From assembly GCA_963812775.1 (NCBI GenBank), contig CAWEWH010000003.1:417117-481116 (forward strand): 64,000 nucleotides of DNA. Direction: 5' to 3'. Position 1 is the first letter of the stretch, and the number at the start of each line of letters is the position of its first letter. Shown here piece after piece: positions 19,753 through 29,389 of the stretch. The notes beneath the pieces are model-generated. The model made no database searches. It saw only the letters and a list, made by a program, of their open reading frames with translations, and was not told the origin of the DNA. This DNA comes from CAWEWH01 sp963812775 (lineage in GTDB: Bacteria; Pseudomonadota; Alphaproteobacteria; Rhizobiales; Beijerinckiaceae). The position numbers and the translations under genes were made by a program.

Positions 19753-21462
19753 ATGCACCACATTCCACCAAGGCATTGGCTTAAGGCCGGTATCTTTGCC
19801 TTAGGCCTGAGTTTTGCGACAGGACCAGCATTTGCTCAGGGCGAGAAACCCCAATACGGCGGCACGCTCGATGTGGCGACCGTCTATTACACGCTCTCGG
19901 CTCTGTCCTGGGATCCAGCCGACTGGAACTGGAAGCTGAACCACGATTCAGGTCAGTTTTACGAGCAGCTGTTTGCGGCCGACTTGTCGAAGAGCGCCAA
20001 GGCCGGCGGCAAATACAACTTCATCTCCGATGCCTGGCTGTCGAGCGACGCGCTGCGGGGCGAACTCGCCGAGAAATGGGAATGGACCGATCCGCTGACA
20101 CTGGTGGTGACGTTGCGCAAAGGCGCAATGTTTCCGGAGAAGCCCGGCGTCATGGCTGCCCGCGAAGTGACGGCCGACGACGTGGTCTTCAGCTATAATC
20201 GTCTCAACAACAGTCCCAAAAAGATCGCGACCTATTTCGATCACATCGACAAGGTCGAAGCCAAGGACAAGCAGACCGTTGTTTTCAAGTTGAAGGAATT
20301 CAACGCCGAGTGGGATTACCGCTTCGGCTGGGGCTACTATTCGGTCATCATGCCGAAGGAAGTGGTCGATGCGCCGGGCGGCGCCACCAGCTGGAAAAAT
20401 GCCAACGGCTCGGGCCCCTTCAAGCTGGTCGACTTCGTGCAGGGCAATTCCAACACCTATGAGAAAAACCCGATCTATTGGGACAAGGAAAAGCTCGGCG
20501 GCAGCGAGTACAAGCTGCCGTTCATCGACAAGCTCGTCTACCACACGTTCAAGGATGAAGTGACGGCGATTACGGGGCTGCGCACCGGCAAGATCGACCT
20601 GCTCGAGGCAATCCGCTGGCAACAGGTCGAGTCGCTCAAGAAGAGCGCCCCGCAGCTTAAGTGGAACCGCTACCTTTCGCAGCTCGGCACCTTCCTGTCC
20701 ATGCGTGTCGACACCAAGCCGTTCAACGACATCCGCGTGCGCCGCGCGCTCAACATGGCGGTCGACAAGGAGGCGATCGTCAAGTCTTACTACAATGGCG
20801 AGGCCGAGCTCTTCGCCTATCCGCAACATCCCGAGTATGTCGGCTATTTCGAGCCGCTCGAGCAGATGCCGGATTCGGTGAAGGAACTGTTCAAGTATGA
20901 CCCGGCCAAGGCGAAGAAGCTTCTCGCCGAAGCCGGCTACCCGAACGGTTTCTCTTTCAAGGCGCAAGTCTGCTCGTGCTCACCCGACAGCATGGACCTG
21001 ATCCCGCTCGTCGCCAGCTATCTCGAGCAGGTCGGCGTCAAGATGGAAATCCAGCCGATGGAATACGGCGCCTTCCTGTCTGCCATGACGTCGAAAACCA
21101 ATGCGCCCGGGTACTTTATGAATAACGGCCACACCAACCCGACAACGTCGATCCGAAAGAGCTTCGTCACCGGCCAGACGTGGAATCCCTCGCAGTGGAG
21201 CGAGCCCGCCCTCGACGAGAAGATGGCCGAGGCCTATCGCGAGCGTGACGAAGAGAAGCGCAAGGCGATGATCCGCGAAGTGACGCGCGACATCGTCGAT
21301 AAGGCACCCTATATCTGGCTGCCCACCGGCTACGTTTACAGCGCCTGGTGGCCGTGGGTGAAGAACTACAACGGCGAGCTCCGAGCCGGCGCGACGCGCC
21401 CCGGACCGATCTACGCCCGTCTCTGGATCGACCAAGAGCTGAAGAAGAAGATGGGCTACTGA
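19753..21462 (+). CDS. Family 5 extracellular solute-binding protein
   Basis: Periplasmic binding protein of the oligopeptide/nickel family, 569 residues with a signal peptide (residues 1-30, ending GPAFAQG). The family pattern is clear: PQYGGTLDVATVYYT at the mature start, a DVVFSYNRLN segment near residue 150, IRVRRALNMAVDKEAIV, and a C-terminal APYIWLPTGYVYSAWWPWVK. The start is the ATG at 19753 with AGGGAGAAC before it; an upstream in-frame start at 19708 lacks a signal-peptide layout. A strong hairpin follows the stop codon. The ligand is unknown. Confidence 0.85.
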   Translation: MHHIPPRHWLKAGIFALGLSFATGPAFAQGEKPQYGGTLDVATVYYTLSALSWDPADWNWKLNHDSGQFYEQLFAADLSKSAKAGGKYNFISDAWLSSDALRGELAEKWEWTDPLTLVVTLRKGAMFPEKPGVMAAREVTADDVVFSYNRLNNSPKKIATYFDHIDKVEAKDKQTVVFKLKEFNAEWDYRFGWGYYSVIMPKEVVDAPGGATSWKNANGSGPFKLVDFVQGNSNTYEKNPIYWDKEKLGGSEYKLPFIDKLVYHTFKDEVTAITGLRTGKIDLLEAIRWQQVESLKKSAPQLKWNRYLSQLGTFLSMRVDTKPFNDIRVRRALNMAVDKEAIVKSYYNGEAELFAYPQHPEYVGYFEPLEQMPDSVKELFKYDPAKAKKLLAEAGYPNGFSFKAQVCSCSPDSMDLIPLVASYLEQVGVKMEIQPMEYGAFLSAMTSKTNAPGYFMNNGHTNPTTSIRKSFVTGQTWNPSQWSEPALDEKMAEAYRERDEEKRKAMIREVTRDIVDKAPYIWLPTGYVYSAWWPWVKNYNGELRAGATRPGPIYARLWIDQELKKKMGY

Positions 21463-21473
21463 GTCCGAGCTCA

Positions 21474-21502
21474 GCGTGGCGGAGCATCGCGCTCCGCCAC
21501 GC
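21474..21502 (+). other. Perfect stem-loop after the binding-protein gene
   Basis: A perfect 12-bp stem (GCGTGGCGGAGC / GCTCCGCCACGC) with the 5-nt loop ATCGC starts 12 nt after the binding-protein stop. No T-run follows. Its place between binding protein and ATPase suggests protection of the upstream transcript or partial termination. It also argues that the ATPase starts at 21524, not at the GTG at 21476 inside the stem. Confidence 0.7.
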
Positions 21503-21523
21503 TCCGGTCGATTGGATTTCCGC

Positions 21524-22546
21524 GTGAGCGAAGCGCTTCTCCAGGTCAAGAATCTTTCGACGCAGTTCCGCACCGAGCGAGGCGTGGTCAAGGCTGTCGA
21601 CGGTGTCTCGTTCGACATCGTCCCCGGCGAAACCCTTGCCATTGTCGGCGAGAGTGGTTCCGGCAAGAGCGTCACCGCGCTGTCGATCCTGCGGCTGATT
21701 GCCGATCCGCCCGGCCGCATCGTCGGCGGCGAGATCATCTTCGAGGGCCGCGACCTCTTGAAGCTCTCCGAGACCGAGATCCGCGACCTGCGCGGCGACC
21801 GCATGGCGATGATCTTCCAGGAGCCGATGTCGTCGCTCAATCCGGCCCTCACCATCGGCCTGCAGGTGGCCGAGCCCATCAACCTGCATCGCCGCGCCCC
21901 GTGGGCCAAGGCGCTCGACAAGGCCAAGGAGCTCTTGGGCCGCGTGCGCATCCCCGACGCGGAAGGCCGCATCGCCGCCTATCCGCACCAGTTCTCCGGC
22001 GGCATGCGCCAACGCATCATGATCGCCATGGGACTCGGCTGCGACCCGCGGCTCATCATCGCCGACGAGCCGACGACGGCGCTCGACGCCACCGTGCAGG
22101 CGCAGATCCTGCGCCTGCTGAAGGAGCTGACTAACGATACCGGCGTCGCCTTGATCCTCATCACCCACGATCTCGGCCTCGTGGCGCGCTATGCCGACCG
22201 GGTCTGCGTCATGTATGCCGGGCGCATCGTCGAGACGGCGCCAGCGCGCGAACTCTACGAGCGGCCGCAGCATCCCTACACGCGCGGCCTCATGGCTTCC
22301 GTGCCGCGGCTCGACGCGCCGGCCGGCCGTCGCCTCGTGCCGATCAAGGGCCAGCCTCCCGATCTCGCCAACCTGCCGAAAGGCTGCTCCTACCAGCCGC
22401 GCTGCGCCTATGCCATGGAGCGCTGCCGGCACGACGCGCCGCCGCTCGAGCCGGTGGGCGAGCGGCACTTCAAGGCGTGCTGGGCGAAGCTCGACAATTC
22501 GCCCGATCCCTCTCCCGGCGGCCCCGCCGACAGGTCGGTGCAATGA
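21524..22546 (+). CDS. Oligopeptide-family ABC ATPase (DppD-like)
   Basis: ATP-binding subunit, 340 residues from the GTG at 21524 (VSEALLQVKNLSTQF). Walker A is GESGSGKS, the Q-loop IFQEPMSSLNP, the signature FSGGMRQRIMIAMGLG and Walker B LIIADEPTTALD. The C-terminal oligopeptide-transporter domain includes GCSYQPRCAYAMERC, where the Cys residues may bind an iron-sulfur cluster as in related ATPases. It ends in an ATGA overlap with its partner ATPase. The GTG at 21476 would give 16 more residues but lies inside the stem-loop. Confidence 0.83.
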   Translation: MSEALLQVKNLSTQFRTERGVVKAVDGVSFDIVPGETLAIVGESGSGKSVTALSILRLIADPPGRIVGGEIIFEGRDLLKLSETEIRDLRGDRMAMIFQEPMSSLNPALTIGLQVAEPINLHRRAPWAKALDKAKELLGRVRIPDAEGRIAAYPHQFSGGMRQRIMIAMGLGCDPRLIIADEPTTALDATVQAQILRLLKELTNDTGVALILITHDLGLVARYADRVCVMYAGRIVETAPARELYERPQHPYTRGLMASVPRLDAPAGRRLVPIKGQPPDLANLPKGCSYQPRCAYAMERCRHDAPPLEPVGERHFKACWAKLDNSPDPSPGGPADRSVQ

Positions 22547-23562
22547 CCGACACCATCCTCCGCGTCGAGGACTTGAAGGTCCACTTCGCCGTCCATCAGG
22601 GCTTCCTGCAGCGTCAGACCGGCTCGGTGAAGGCCGTCGACGGGATTTCGTTTTTCCTGCGCCGCGGCGAGACGCTCGGCCTTGTCGGAGAGTCGGGTTG
22701 CGGCAAGTCGACGACGGGGCTCGCCATCCTGCGCATGGTGCCGATCACGTCCGGCCGCATCGTCTTCGAGGGCAAAGACATCACCGAGACGTCGGTCAGG
22801 GGCATGCGACCCCTCCGGCGGCGCATGCAGATGGTCTACCAGGATCCGTTCAGCTCACTCAATCCGCGCATGACGATCGAGGACATTGTCAGTGAGCCGT
22901 TGGTCGTGCATGGCGTCGGCGATGCCACCGAGCGGCGCGAGCGCGTCGTCGATCTGCTCGTCATGGTCGGCTTGCGCGAGGACATGGCGGAACGCTACCC
23001 GCACGAATTCTCAGGCGGCCAACGTCAGCGCATCGGCATTGCCCGCGCGCTCGCCGTCGAGCCCAAGCTCATTGTCTGCGACGAGCCGGTCTCGGCCCTC
23101 GACGTGTCGATCCAGGCTCAGGTGGTCAACCTGTTTCAGGACCTGCAGGAGAGGCTCGGCCTGTCCTACATTTTCATCGCCCACGATCTCGCCGTAGTCC
23201 GCCACATCAGCGACCGCATCGTCGTGATGTATCTCGGGCGCATCGCCGAGGTCGCTTCGCGCGAGGCGCTCTACCGCGACCCGCTGCATCCCTACACGCA
23301 GGCGCTTCTGGCCGCTGTTCCCATTCCAAGCCCCGCCACCGAAGCCACCCGGCCACAGCAGATCGTGCGCGGCGAGCCGCCGAGCGCCATGCGCCCGCCC
23401 TCCGGCTGCCGCTTCCATCCCCGTTGCCCCTTCGCCATGAAGGTCTGTGCCGAGGTCGAGCCACCCCTGCGCGACACAGGCGACGGGCGCGCCGTCTCCT
23501 GTCATCTGCATGATCCGGCCGTCATGCCGAAGACGGGAATACCCACGACAGCCGCCGCCTGA
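22543..23562 (+). CDS. Oligopeptide-family ABC ATPase (DppF-like)
   Basis: Second ATP-binding subunit, 339 residues, starting MTDTILRVEDLKVHF at 22543 in an ATGA overlap. Walker A is GESGCGKST, the Q-loop VYQDPFSSLNPR, the signature FSGGQRQRIGIARALA and Walker B LIVCDEPVSALD. The C-terminal cysteine motif GCRFHPRCPFAMKVC matches that of the partner. It completes the importer; ATP hydrolysis by the two subunits drives uptake. About 100 nt separate it from the downstream acyl-CoA genes, so co-transcription is possible but not shown. Confidence 0.85.
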   Translation: MTDTILRVEDLKVHFAVHQGFLQRQTGSVKAVDGISFFLRRGETLGLVGESGCGKSTTGLAILRMVPITSGRIVFEGKDITETSVRGMRPLRRRMQMVYQDPFSSLNPRMTIEDIVSEPLVVHGVGDATERRERVVDLLVMVGLREDMAERYPHEFSGGQRQRIGIARALAVEPKLIVCDEPVSALDVSIQAQVVNLFQDLQERLGLSYIFIAHDLAVVRHISDRIVVMYLGRIAEVASREALYRDPLHPYTQALLAAVPIPSPATEATRPQQIVRGEPPSAMRPPSGCRFHPRCPFAMKVCAEVEPPLRDTGDGRAVSCHLHDPAVMPKTGIPTTAAA

Positions 23563-23669
23563 GGGCCACGATTTCAGCTTGCCGCCATTGGCTGTTTTTT
23601 CCGCCGAAGATTGCTGCTAAGCCTAGCGCAGACAAGACAGCCGCAGCAGCCCGAACGTTGGGGGAAACC

Positions 23670-24917
23670 ATGGATTTTTCGGTCACCGAGCGAGAAAAAT
23701 ATTGGCGCGATCGCGTCATCGCCTTCATGGACCGCCACGTCTATCCGAACATCGAGACCTACGAAGAGCAGACGGCGGCGCTCTCCGATCGCTGGCAGAT
23801 CGTCCCGATCCTGGAAGATCTGAAGAAGAAGGCGAAGGCGGACGGGTTGTGGAATCTATTCATGCCGCCGTCCCCCGGGCACGATGACGACGAGTATCAC
23901 GGCCCCGGCCTCACCAATTTGGAATATGCGCTATGCGCCGAGCAGATGGGCAAGGTCGGTTTTGGGTCGGAAGTGTTCAACTGCGCGGCGCCCGACACCG
24001 GCAACATGGAGGTATTGCACCGCTACGGCACCAAGGAGCACAAGGCCAAGTGGCTGAAGCCGTTGATGAACGGTGAAATTCGCTCCGCCTTCTTGATGAC
24101 CGAGCCGGCCGTGGCGTCTTCCGATGCCACCAACATCGAGACCTCGATCAAGCGCGACGGCGATCACTATGTCGTCAATGGCCGCAAATGGTGGTCGTCG
24201 GGAATCGGTGATCCGCGCTGCAAGATCCTGATCGTCATGGGCAAGACCGACCCCGAGGCGGCACGCCATTCGCAGCAGTCGCAGATCCTCATTCCACGCG
24301 ACGCGCCCGGCATCACCGTCAAGCGCATGCTCCCCGTGTTCGGCTATGACGACGCCCCGCACGGCCACGGCGAGGTGATCCTCCAGAACGTGCGCGTGCC
24401 GGCCTCCAACATCCTGCTCGGCGAGGGTCGCGGCTTCGAGATAGCCCAGGGCCGGCTTGGCCCGGGCCGCATCCACCACACAATGCGCAATATCGGCGTC
24501 GCCGAGGTGGCGCTCGAGAAGATGGTGCGCCGCCTGCAGAGCCGCGTCGCCTTCGGCAAGTCGCTGGCCGAGCATTCGATATGGGAGCAGCGGGTGGCCG
24601 AGGCGCGCATCAACATCGAGATGACGCGACTCCTGTGCCTCAAGGCCGCCGACATGATGGACAAGGTCGGCAACAAGGCGGCCCAGCTCGAGATCGCCAT
24701 GATCAAGGTAGCGGCCCCGCGCACCGGGCTGAAAATCATCGACGACGCCATCCAGGCGCACGGCGGCGCCGGCGTCACCACCGACTTCAACCTCGCCAAC
24801 ATGTACGCCCACATGCGCGTCATGCGCATCGTCGACGGGCCCGACGAGGTGCACAACCGCGCCATCGCGCGGCTGGAATTCGGCAAGTACAGCAACCGGG
24901 AGCGCCGCGTTCAATGA
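23670..24917 (+). CDS. ACAD10/11-like acyl-CoA dehydrogenase
   Basis: FAD-dependent acyl-CoA dehydrogenase family enzyme, 415 residues. The C-terminal active-site segment reads RIVDGPDEVH (residues 386-395), the form found in the ACAD10/ACAD11 branch rather than the usual EGT motif. MTEPAVASSDATN and WWSSGIGDPRC are FAD-contact regions. In mammals (ACAD10/11) and in the levulinate pathway of Pseudomonas putida (LvaC), such enzymes act with an APH-type kinase on 4-hydroxyacyl-CoA and remove the phosphate. Here the kinase gene overlaps it by ATGA. Start is the ATG at 23670 with GGGGGAAACC upstream. The exact chain length accepted is unknown. Confidence 0.78.
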   Translation: MDFSVTEREKYWRDRVIAFMDRHVYPNIETYEEQTAALSDRWQIVPILEDLKKKAKADGLWNLFMPPSPGHDDDEYHGPGLTNLEYALCAEQMGKVGFGSEVFNCAAPDTGNMEVLHRYGTKEHKAKWLKPLMNGEIRSAFLMTEPAVASSDATNIETSIKRDGDHYVVNGRKWWSSGIGDPRCKILIVMGKTDPEAARHSQQSQILIPRDAPGITVKRMLPVFGYDDAPHGHGEVILQNVRVPASNILLGEGRGFEIAQGRLGPGRIHHTMRNIGVAEVALEKMVRRLQSRVAFGKSLAEHSIWEQRVAEARINIEMTRLLCLKAADMMDKVGNKAAQLEIAMIKVAAPRTGLKIIDDAIQAHGGAGVTTDFNLANMYAHMRVMRIVDGPDEVHNRAIARLEFGKYSNRERRVQ

Positions 24918-25996
24918 CGGCACAGGCGACCGGCGCCGCCGACGAGGTGTTCGGCGGCACCAAGCCGGTGGAGGAGCGCCACCGCATCGACGAGGTGCGG
25001 CTGGCCGAATGGCTGAAGGCGAATGTCAGCGGCTATCAAGGTCCGCTGACCGTCTCGCAGTTCAAGGGCGGGCAGTCGAACCCTACCTATCGGCTCGACA
25101 CCCCCGGCCGTGCCTACGTCCTGCGGCGCAAGCCGTTCGGCAAGTTGCTGCCCTCGGCGCACGCCGTCGATCGCGAGTTCCGCGTCATCTCGGCCCTGCA
25201 CAAGGCGGGTTTTTCGGTCGCCAAGACATATGGGCTTTGCACCGACGAGGGCGTCATTGGGGTGATGTTCTACATCATGGAATGCGTCGAGGGCCGCGTT
25301 CTGTGGGACGCCAAGCTGCCCGGCTACACGCCGACACAACGCCGCGCCATCTATGAAGCCGAGATCGCCACGCTAGCGAAACTGCATCAATACGATCCCG
25401 AGAGCATCGGTCTTGGCGACTATGGGCGACCGGGCAACTATTTCGCGCGCCAGGTGGACCGCTGGACCAAACAGTACCGCGCCTCGGAGACCAAAGTCTT
25501 TCCGTCGATGGAGAAGCTAATCGAGTGGCTGCCCAGGACGGTGCCGACGCAGGAGCGCACCTCCGTCGTCCACGGTGACTATCGCCTCGACAACATGATC
25601 TTCCACCCGACCGAGCCGCGCGTCGCCGCCGTCCTCGATTGGGAATTGTCGACGCTCGGCGACCCACTCGCTGACTTCACTTATTTTCTGATGAACTGGT
25701 TCATGCCGCCGGAAGGCCGAAGCGGGCTGGCCGGCATCGATCTCGAGCCGCTCGGCATTCCGTCCACCGAAGAGGTGACCACGCTCTACTGCCGAGCCAC
25801 CGGCCGCAGCGACGGCATCCCGGACCTCAACTGGTACTTCTCGTACAACCTGTTCCGCCTCGCCGGCATCTCGCAAGGCATCGCCGGACGCGTCCGCGAC
25901 GGAACCGCCTCCAGTCCGCGCGCGGCCGAGTTTGGTGCCCGTGCCGAGATGCTGGCCGACACTTCATGGGCCTTCGCCCAGAAGGCGGGAGCGTAA
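24914..25996 (+). CDS. APH-family phosphotransferase, probable 4-hydroxyacyl-CoA kinase
   Basis: Kinase of the aminoglycoside phosphotransferase fold, 360 residues. The catalytic loop is HGDYRLDNMIFHP and the metal-binding Asp lies in VLDWELSTLGDPLADF. FKGGQSNPTYRLD and YVLRRKPFGKLLPSAHAVDR are the nucleotide-binding parts. It resembles the N-terminal kinase domain of ACAD10/11 and bacterial LvaA. The ATGA overlap with the ACAD gene places it in the same two-step reaction: phosphorylate the 4-hydroxyl, then eliminate phosphate to give an enoyl-CoA. I see no gene for the small LvaB partner nearby. Antibiotic resistance is unlikely in this setting. Confidence 0.72.
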   Translation: MTAQATGAADEVFGGTKPVEERHRIDEVRLAEWLKANVSGYQGPLTVSQFKGGQSNPTYRLDTPGRAYVLRRKPFGKLLPSAHAVDREFRVISALHKAGFSVAKTYGLCTDEGVIGVMFYIMECVEGRVLWDAKLPGYTPTQRRAIYEAEIATLAKLHQYDPESIGLGDYGRPGNYFARQVDRWTKQYRASETKVFPSMEKLIEWLPRTVPTQERTSVVHGDYRLDNMIFHPTEPRVAAVLDWELSTLGDPLADFTYFLMNWFMPPEGRSGLAGIDLEPLGIPSTEEVTTLYCRATGRSDGIPDLNWYFSYNLFRLAGISQGIAGRVRDGTASSPRAAEFGARAEMLADTSWAFAQKAGA

Positions 25997-26016
25997 CGGA
26001 CGACGGACGACGAGAC

Positions 26017-26046
26017 GCAGACGACGGAGCTATATCCGTTGTCTGC
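26017..26046. terminator. Bidirectional hairpin between convergent genes
   Basis: GCAGACGACGGA (26017-26028) pairs with TCCGTTGTCTGC (26035-26046) around the 6-nt loop GCTATA, with one wobble. It lies between the kinase stop (25996) and the thiolase stop (26054), which face each other. There is no T-run on either side, so termination efficiency is uncertain. Confidence 0.55.
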
Positions 26047-26053
26047 CGTCCGC

Positions 26054-27264
26054 TCAGTAAATCTCGAACAGTCCCGCCGCGCCCATGCCGCCGCCGACGC
26101 ACATGGTGACGACGCCGTACTTGGCGCCGCGGCGCTTGCCCTCGATCAGGATGTGGCCGGTCATGCGCGCGCCCGACATGCCGTAGGGGTGGCCGATCGA
26201 GATGGCGCCGCCGTTGACGTTGAGCTTGTCGTTCGGGATGCCGAGCTTGTCGCGGCAATAGAGCACCTGCACCGCGAAGGCCTCGTTCAGCTCCCAGAGT
26301 CGATGTCGTCGATCGTTCAGGCCGTGCTGCTTCGAGCAGCTTCGGCACCGCGAAGACCGGGCCGATGCCCATCTCGTCCGGGTCGCAGCCGGCGACGGCC
26401 ATGCCGCGATAGGCGCCGAGCGGCTTGAGGCCGCGCTTCTCCGCCTCCTTGCGCCTCCATCAGCACCACGGCCGCGGCGCCGTCCGAAAGCTGCGAGGCG
26501 TTGCCGGCGGTGATGAAGCTGGCCTTCCTTGATGCGCTGGCCGTCCTTGAACACCGGCTTCAGGTTCTTCAGATCCTCGAGGGTGCGTCTGCGGCCGGTT
26601 GCCTTCGTCTTGGCTCAGCGTCACCTCCGTTCGGATGTCTCGCCGGTCGCCTTGTCGACCAGCATCATCATTGGCGGTCAGCGGCACGATCTCGTCCGTC
26701 GAAGCGGCCTTCGGACTGCGCCTGGGCGGTGCGCTGCTGCGACTGCAGCGCATACTCGTCCTGCGCCTCGCGGCTCACGCCGTAGCGATCGGCCACGACC
26801 TCGGCCGTCTCGATCATCGACATGTAGAGCGCCGGCACGCTGCTGCGACGAGCCACGGGTCCGGCGGCCCTGAAGCGGTTCATCTTGTCGTTCTGCACCA
26901 GGCGAGATCGACTCGAGCCCGCCGCCGACGGCGACGGTCATCCCGTCGTCGATGATCTCCTTGGCGGCGGTGGCGATGGCCATCAGGCCCGAGGCGCACT
27001 GGCGGTCGATGCTCATGCCGGCGACTGTGGTCGGCAGGCCGGCGCGCATGGCGCCTGGCGGGCGATGTTGCCGCCGGTCGAGCCCTGCTGCAGCGCCGCG
27101 CCCATGACGACGTCGTCGATCTCGCCCGGATCGACCCCGGCGCGTTCACCGCCGCCGCGATGGCGTGGCCGCCGAGGGCCTGGCGCCTGGGTGTTGTTGA
27201 AGGCGCCGCGATAGGCCTTGCCGATCGGGGTGCGGGCGGTGGAGACGATGACGGCTTCACGCAT
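26054..27264 (-). CDS. Acetyl-CoA acyltransferase (thiolase; frameshifts)
   Basis: Degradative thiolase, about 400 residues, cleaving 3-ketoacyl-CoA with CoA. Start MREAVIVSTARTPIGKAYRG at 27264. The nucleophilic Cys is in SIDRQCASGLMAIATAA, the catalytic His in GGAISIGHPYGMSGARMTGH and the second Cys in TMCVGGGMGAAGLFEIY, which ends the protein. The pieces are spread over three frames with about eight single-base shifts between 26300 and 27190. It is the only gene of the acyl-CoA cluster on the minus strand. Confidence 0.78.
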
Positions 27265-27489
27265 GCTCTTCCTCCTGAATTTGCCCCGCAAGGCCGCGGG
27301 CATCGACCGCTTTGGCCGGCCGCCGGCCATTCGCGCCCAGTCTGGCGGCAACCGCTCCCAGGCAGGGTGCTTATAGGTAAGCCTCTGGCGCGACCAGGGG
27401 AATCTTTTTCATGCCGCCTCACTTGTTTTCGATCTTCGCACCGCTAAGGTCGCGCCCGTCACTACAACGGATTCATTCGAGGAATATTC

Positions 27490-28264
27490 ATGCCATCCCT
27501 GTTCGACCTTACCGGCAAAGTCGCCATCGTCACCGGCTCGTCGCAGCGGCATCGGCCGCGCCATCGCCGAACGCATGGCCGAGCACGGCGCCAAGGTGGT
27601 AATCTCGTCGCGCAAAGCCGACGCCTGCGAGGAGGTCGAAGAAGGCCATCAATGCCAAGCATGGCGACGGCCGCGCCATCGTCGTTCCGGCCAACATCTC
27701 GTCGAAGGACGATCTGCTGCGGCTCGTTGCCGACACCACCAAGGCGCTTGGCAAGATCGACATCGTGGTCTGCAACGCCGCCAGCAATCCCTACTACGGG
27801 CCCATGGGCGGCATCAGCGACGACCAGTTCCGCAAGATCCTGGACAACAACATCGTCTCCAACCACTGGCTCATCAACACGGCGGTGCCGCAGATGCTGG
27901 AGCGCAAGGACGGCTCGATCATCATCGTGTCGTCGATCGGCGGTCTCAAGGCTTCGACCGTGCTCGGCGCCTACGGCATCTCAAAGGCAGCCGACTATGC
28001 AGCTGACGCGCACCTCGCCGCCGAGTACGGCCGCACAAGGCGTGCGCGTCAACTGCATCGCACCGGGCCTGGTGCGAACGGACTTTGCCCGCGCCTTGTG
28101 GGAAAACCCCGACACGCTGAAGCGCGCCACCTCGACCGCGCCGCTGCGGCGCATCGGCGAGCCCGACGAGATCGCCGGCGCCGCCGTCTTCCTCGCTTCG
28201 AAGGCCGGCGCCTTCTTGACCGGCCAGACCATCGTCGGTCGACGGCGGCGTCACCATCGCCTAG
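27490..28264 (+). CDS. SDR family oxidoreductase (frameshifts)
   Basis: Short-chain dehydrogenase, about 257 residues. It reads MPSLFDLTGKVAIVTGSS, then GIGRAIAERMAEHGAKVVIS in the next frame, DIVVCNAASNPYYGPMGG (NAG-like motif with Ala), IIIVSSIGGLKAS (Ser) and AYGISKAADY (Tyr-x3-Lys). Toward the end NCIAPGLVRTDFARALWENP and the C-terminal DGGVTIA lie in shifted frames. Four single-base shifts (near 27545, 27645, 28030 and 28245) each look like an added base. A 3-hydroxyacyl-CoA or carbonyl substrate fits the neighbours but is inferred. Confidence 0.75.
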
Positions 28265-28355
28265 CGCACGACGCCGAAAAGTTGCAGGCTTTCGAACAAG
28301 ATCATGCGCGCCCGATGACACCGCATGATCCCGAACAGGAGCGGAGACGGCGAGC

Positions 28356-29358
28356 ATGAAGGCGATGTTGAGCAAGGCAACGGGCGGCCCGGAGACCCTG
28401 GTGCTCGAAGAAGTGCCGGACCCGCAGCCGGGCCCCGGTGAAGTCCGCCTCGCCGTCAAGGCCTGCGGCGTCAACTACCCCGATGTCCTCATCATCGAGG
28501 ATCGCTATCAGTTCAAGCCACCGCGGCCCTTCGCGCCCGGCAGCGAGGTGGCAGGAATTGTCGAGGCGCTCGGCAAGGGCGTGACCGCGCTCAAGGTCGG
28601 GCAGCGTGTCATCGGCCAATGCGGCCACGGCGGCATGGCCGAGAAGGTGGTGCTCGACGCCAATCGGTGCATCCCGATTCCCGACAACATGCCGTTCGAC
28701 GAGGCCTCCGCCTTCATCCTCACCTACGGCACGTCGCACTACGCGCTGAAGGAGCGAGGCAATCTCAAGGCCGGTGAAACCCTGTTGGTGCTCGGCGCGG
28801 CCGGCGGCGTCGGGATCGCGGCCGTCGAGCTCGGCAAAGCCATGGGGGCTCGCGTCATCGCCGCTGTTTCGTCGGACGAGAAGGTCGCCCTCGCCAAGCA
28901 GCATGGCGCCGACGACGGCGTCGTCTATCCGCGCGGTCCCTTCGACAAGGACAGCGCGCGCCAGCTCGCCGACCTGTTCAAGAAGGCCTGCGGCGAGAGC
29001 GGCGCCAACGTCGTGTACGACGCCGTGGGCGGCGACTACGCCGAGGCGGCGTTGCGTGCCATCGCCTGGGAGGGCCGCTTCCTGGTCATCGGCTTCCCGG
29101 CTGGGATTCCTCGCATTCCTCTCAACCTGACGCTCCTCAAGTCCTGCCAGATCGTCGGCGTCTTCTGGGGCGGCGTGGGTGGCCCGCGAGCCCAAGGGCT
29201 TCGAAGCCAGCACACGCGACCTCATGGATCTCTATGCCAAGGGCGCCATAAAGCCGGAAGTGTCGAAACACTTTCCCCTCGCCAAGGCCGGCGACGCCAT
29301 CGCCTGGCTTGCAGGCCGCAAGGCAATGGGCAAAGTGGTGGTGAGCATCGGCGCTTGA
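28356..29358 (+). CDS. Zinc-independent quinone oxidoreductase-like protein (one frameshift)
   Basis: NADPH-dependent medium-chain reductase of the quinone oxidoreductase type, about 333 residues. It has PGSEVAGIVEALGKGV, the cofactor motif LGAAGGVGIAAVELGKAMG (near residue 150) and ANVVYDAVGGDY. No structural or catalytic zinc Cys set is visible. Near 29180 the frame shifts; the C-terminus continues KGFEASTRDLMDLYAKGAIK and ends GRKAMGKVVVSIGA at 29358. The family includes enoyl-CoA or enone reductases, which would suit this catabolic cluster. Confidence 0.75.
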
Positions 29359-29389
29359 GGGCAGCAGCCAACTGCCGCGGAGGCAACGC

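Noticed and set aside
21167..22543. Minus-strand frame of 458 codons opposite the ABC ATPase
   Set aside because: Antisense to Walker A, signature and Walker B motifs of the ATPase.
24914..25996. Antibiotic-modifying aminoglycoside phosphotransferase
   Set aside because: The fold matches but the coupling to an ACAD10/11-like gene and the acyl-CoA neighbours favour an acyl-CoA kinase.
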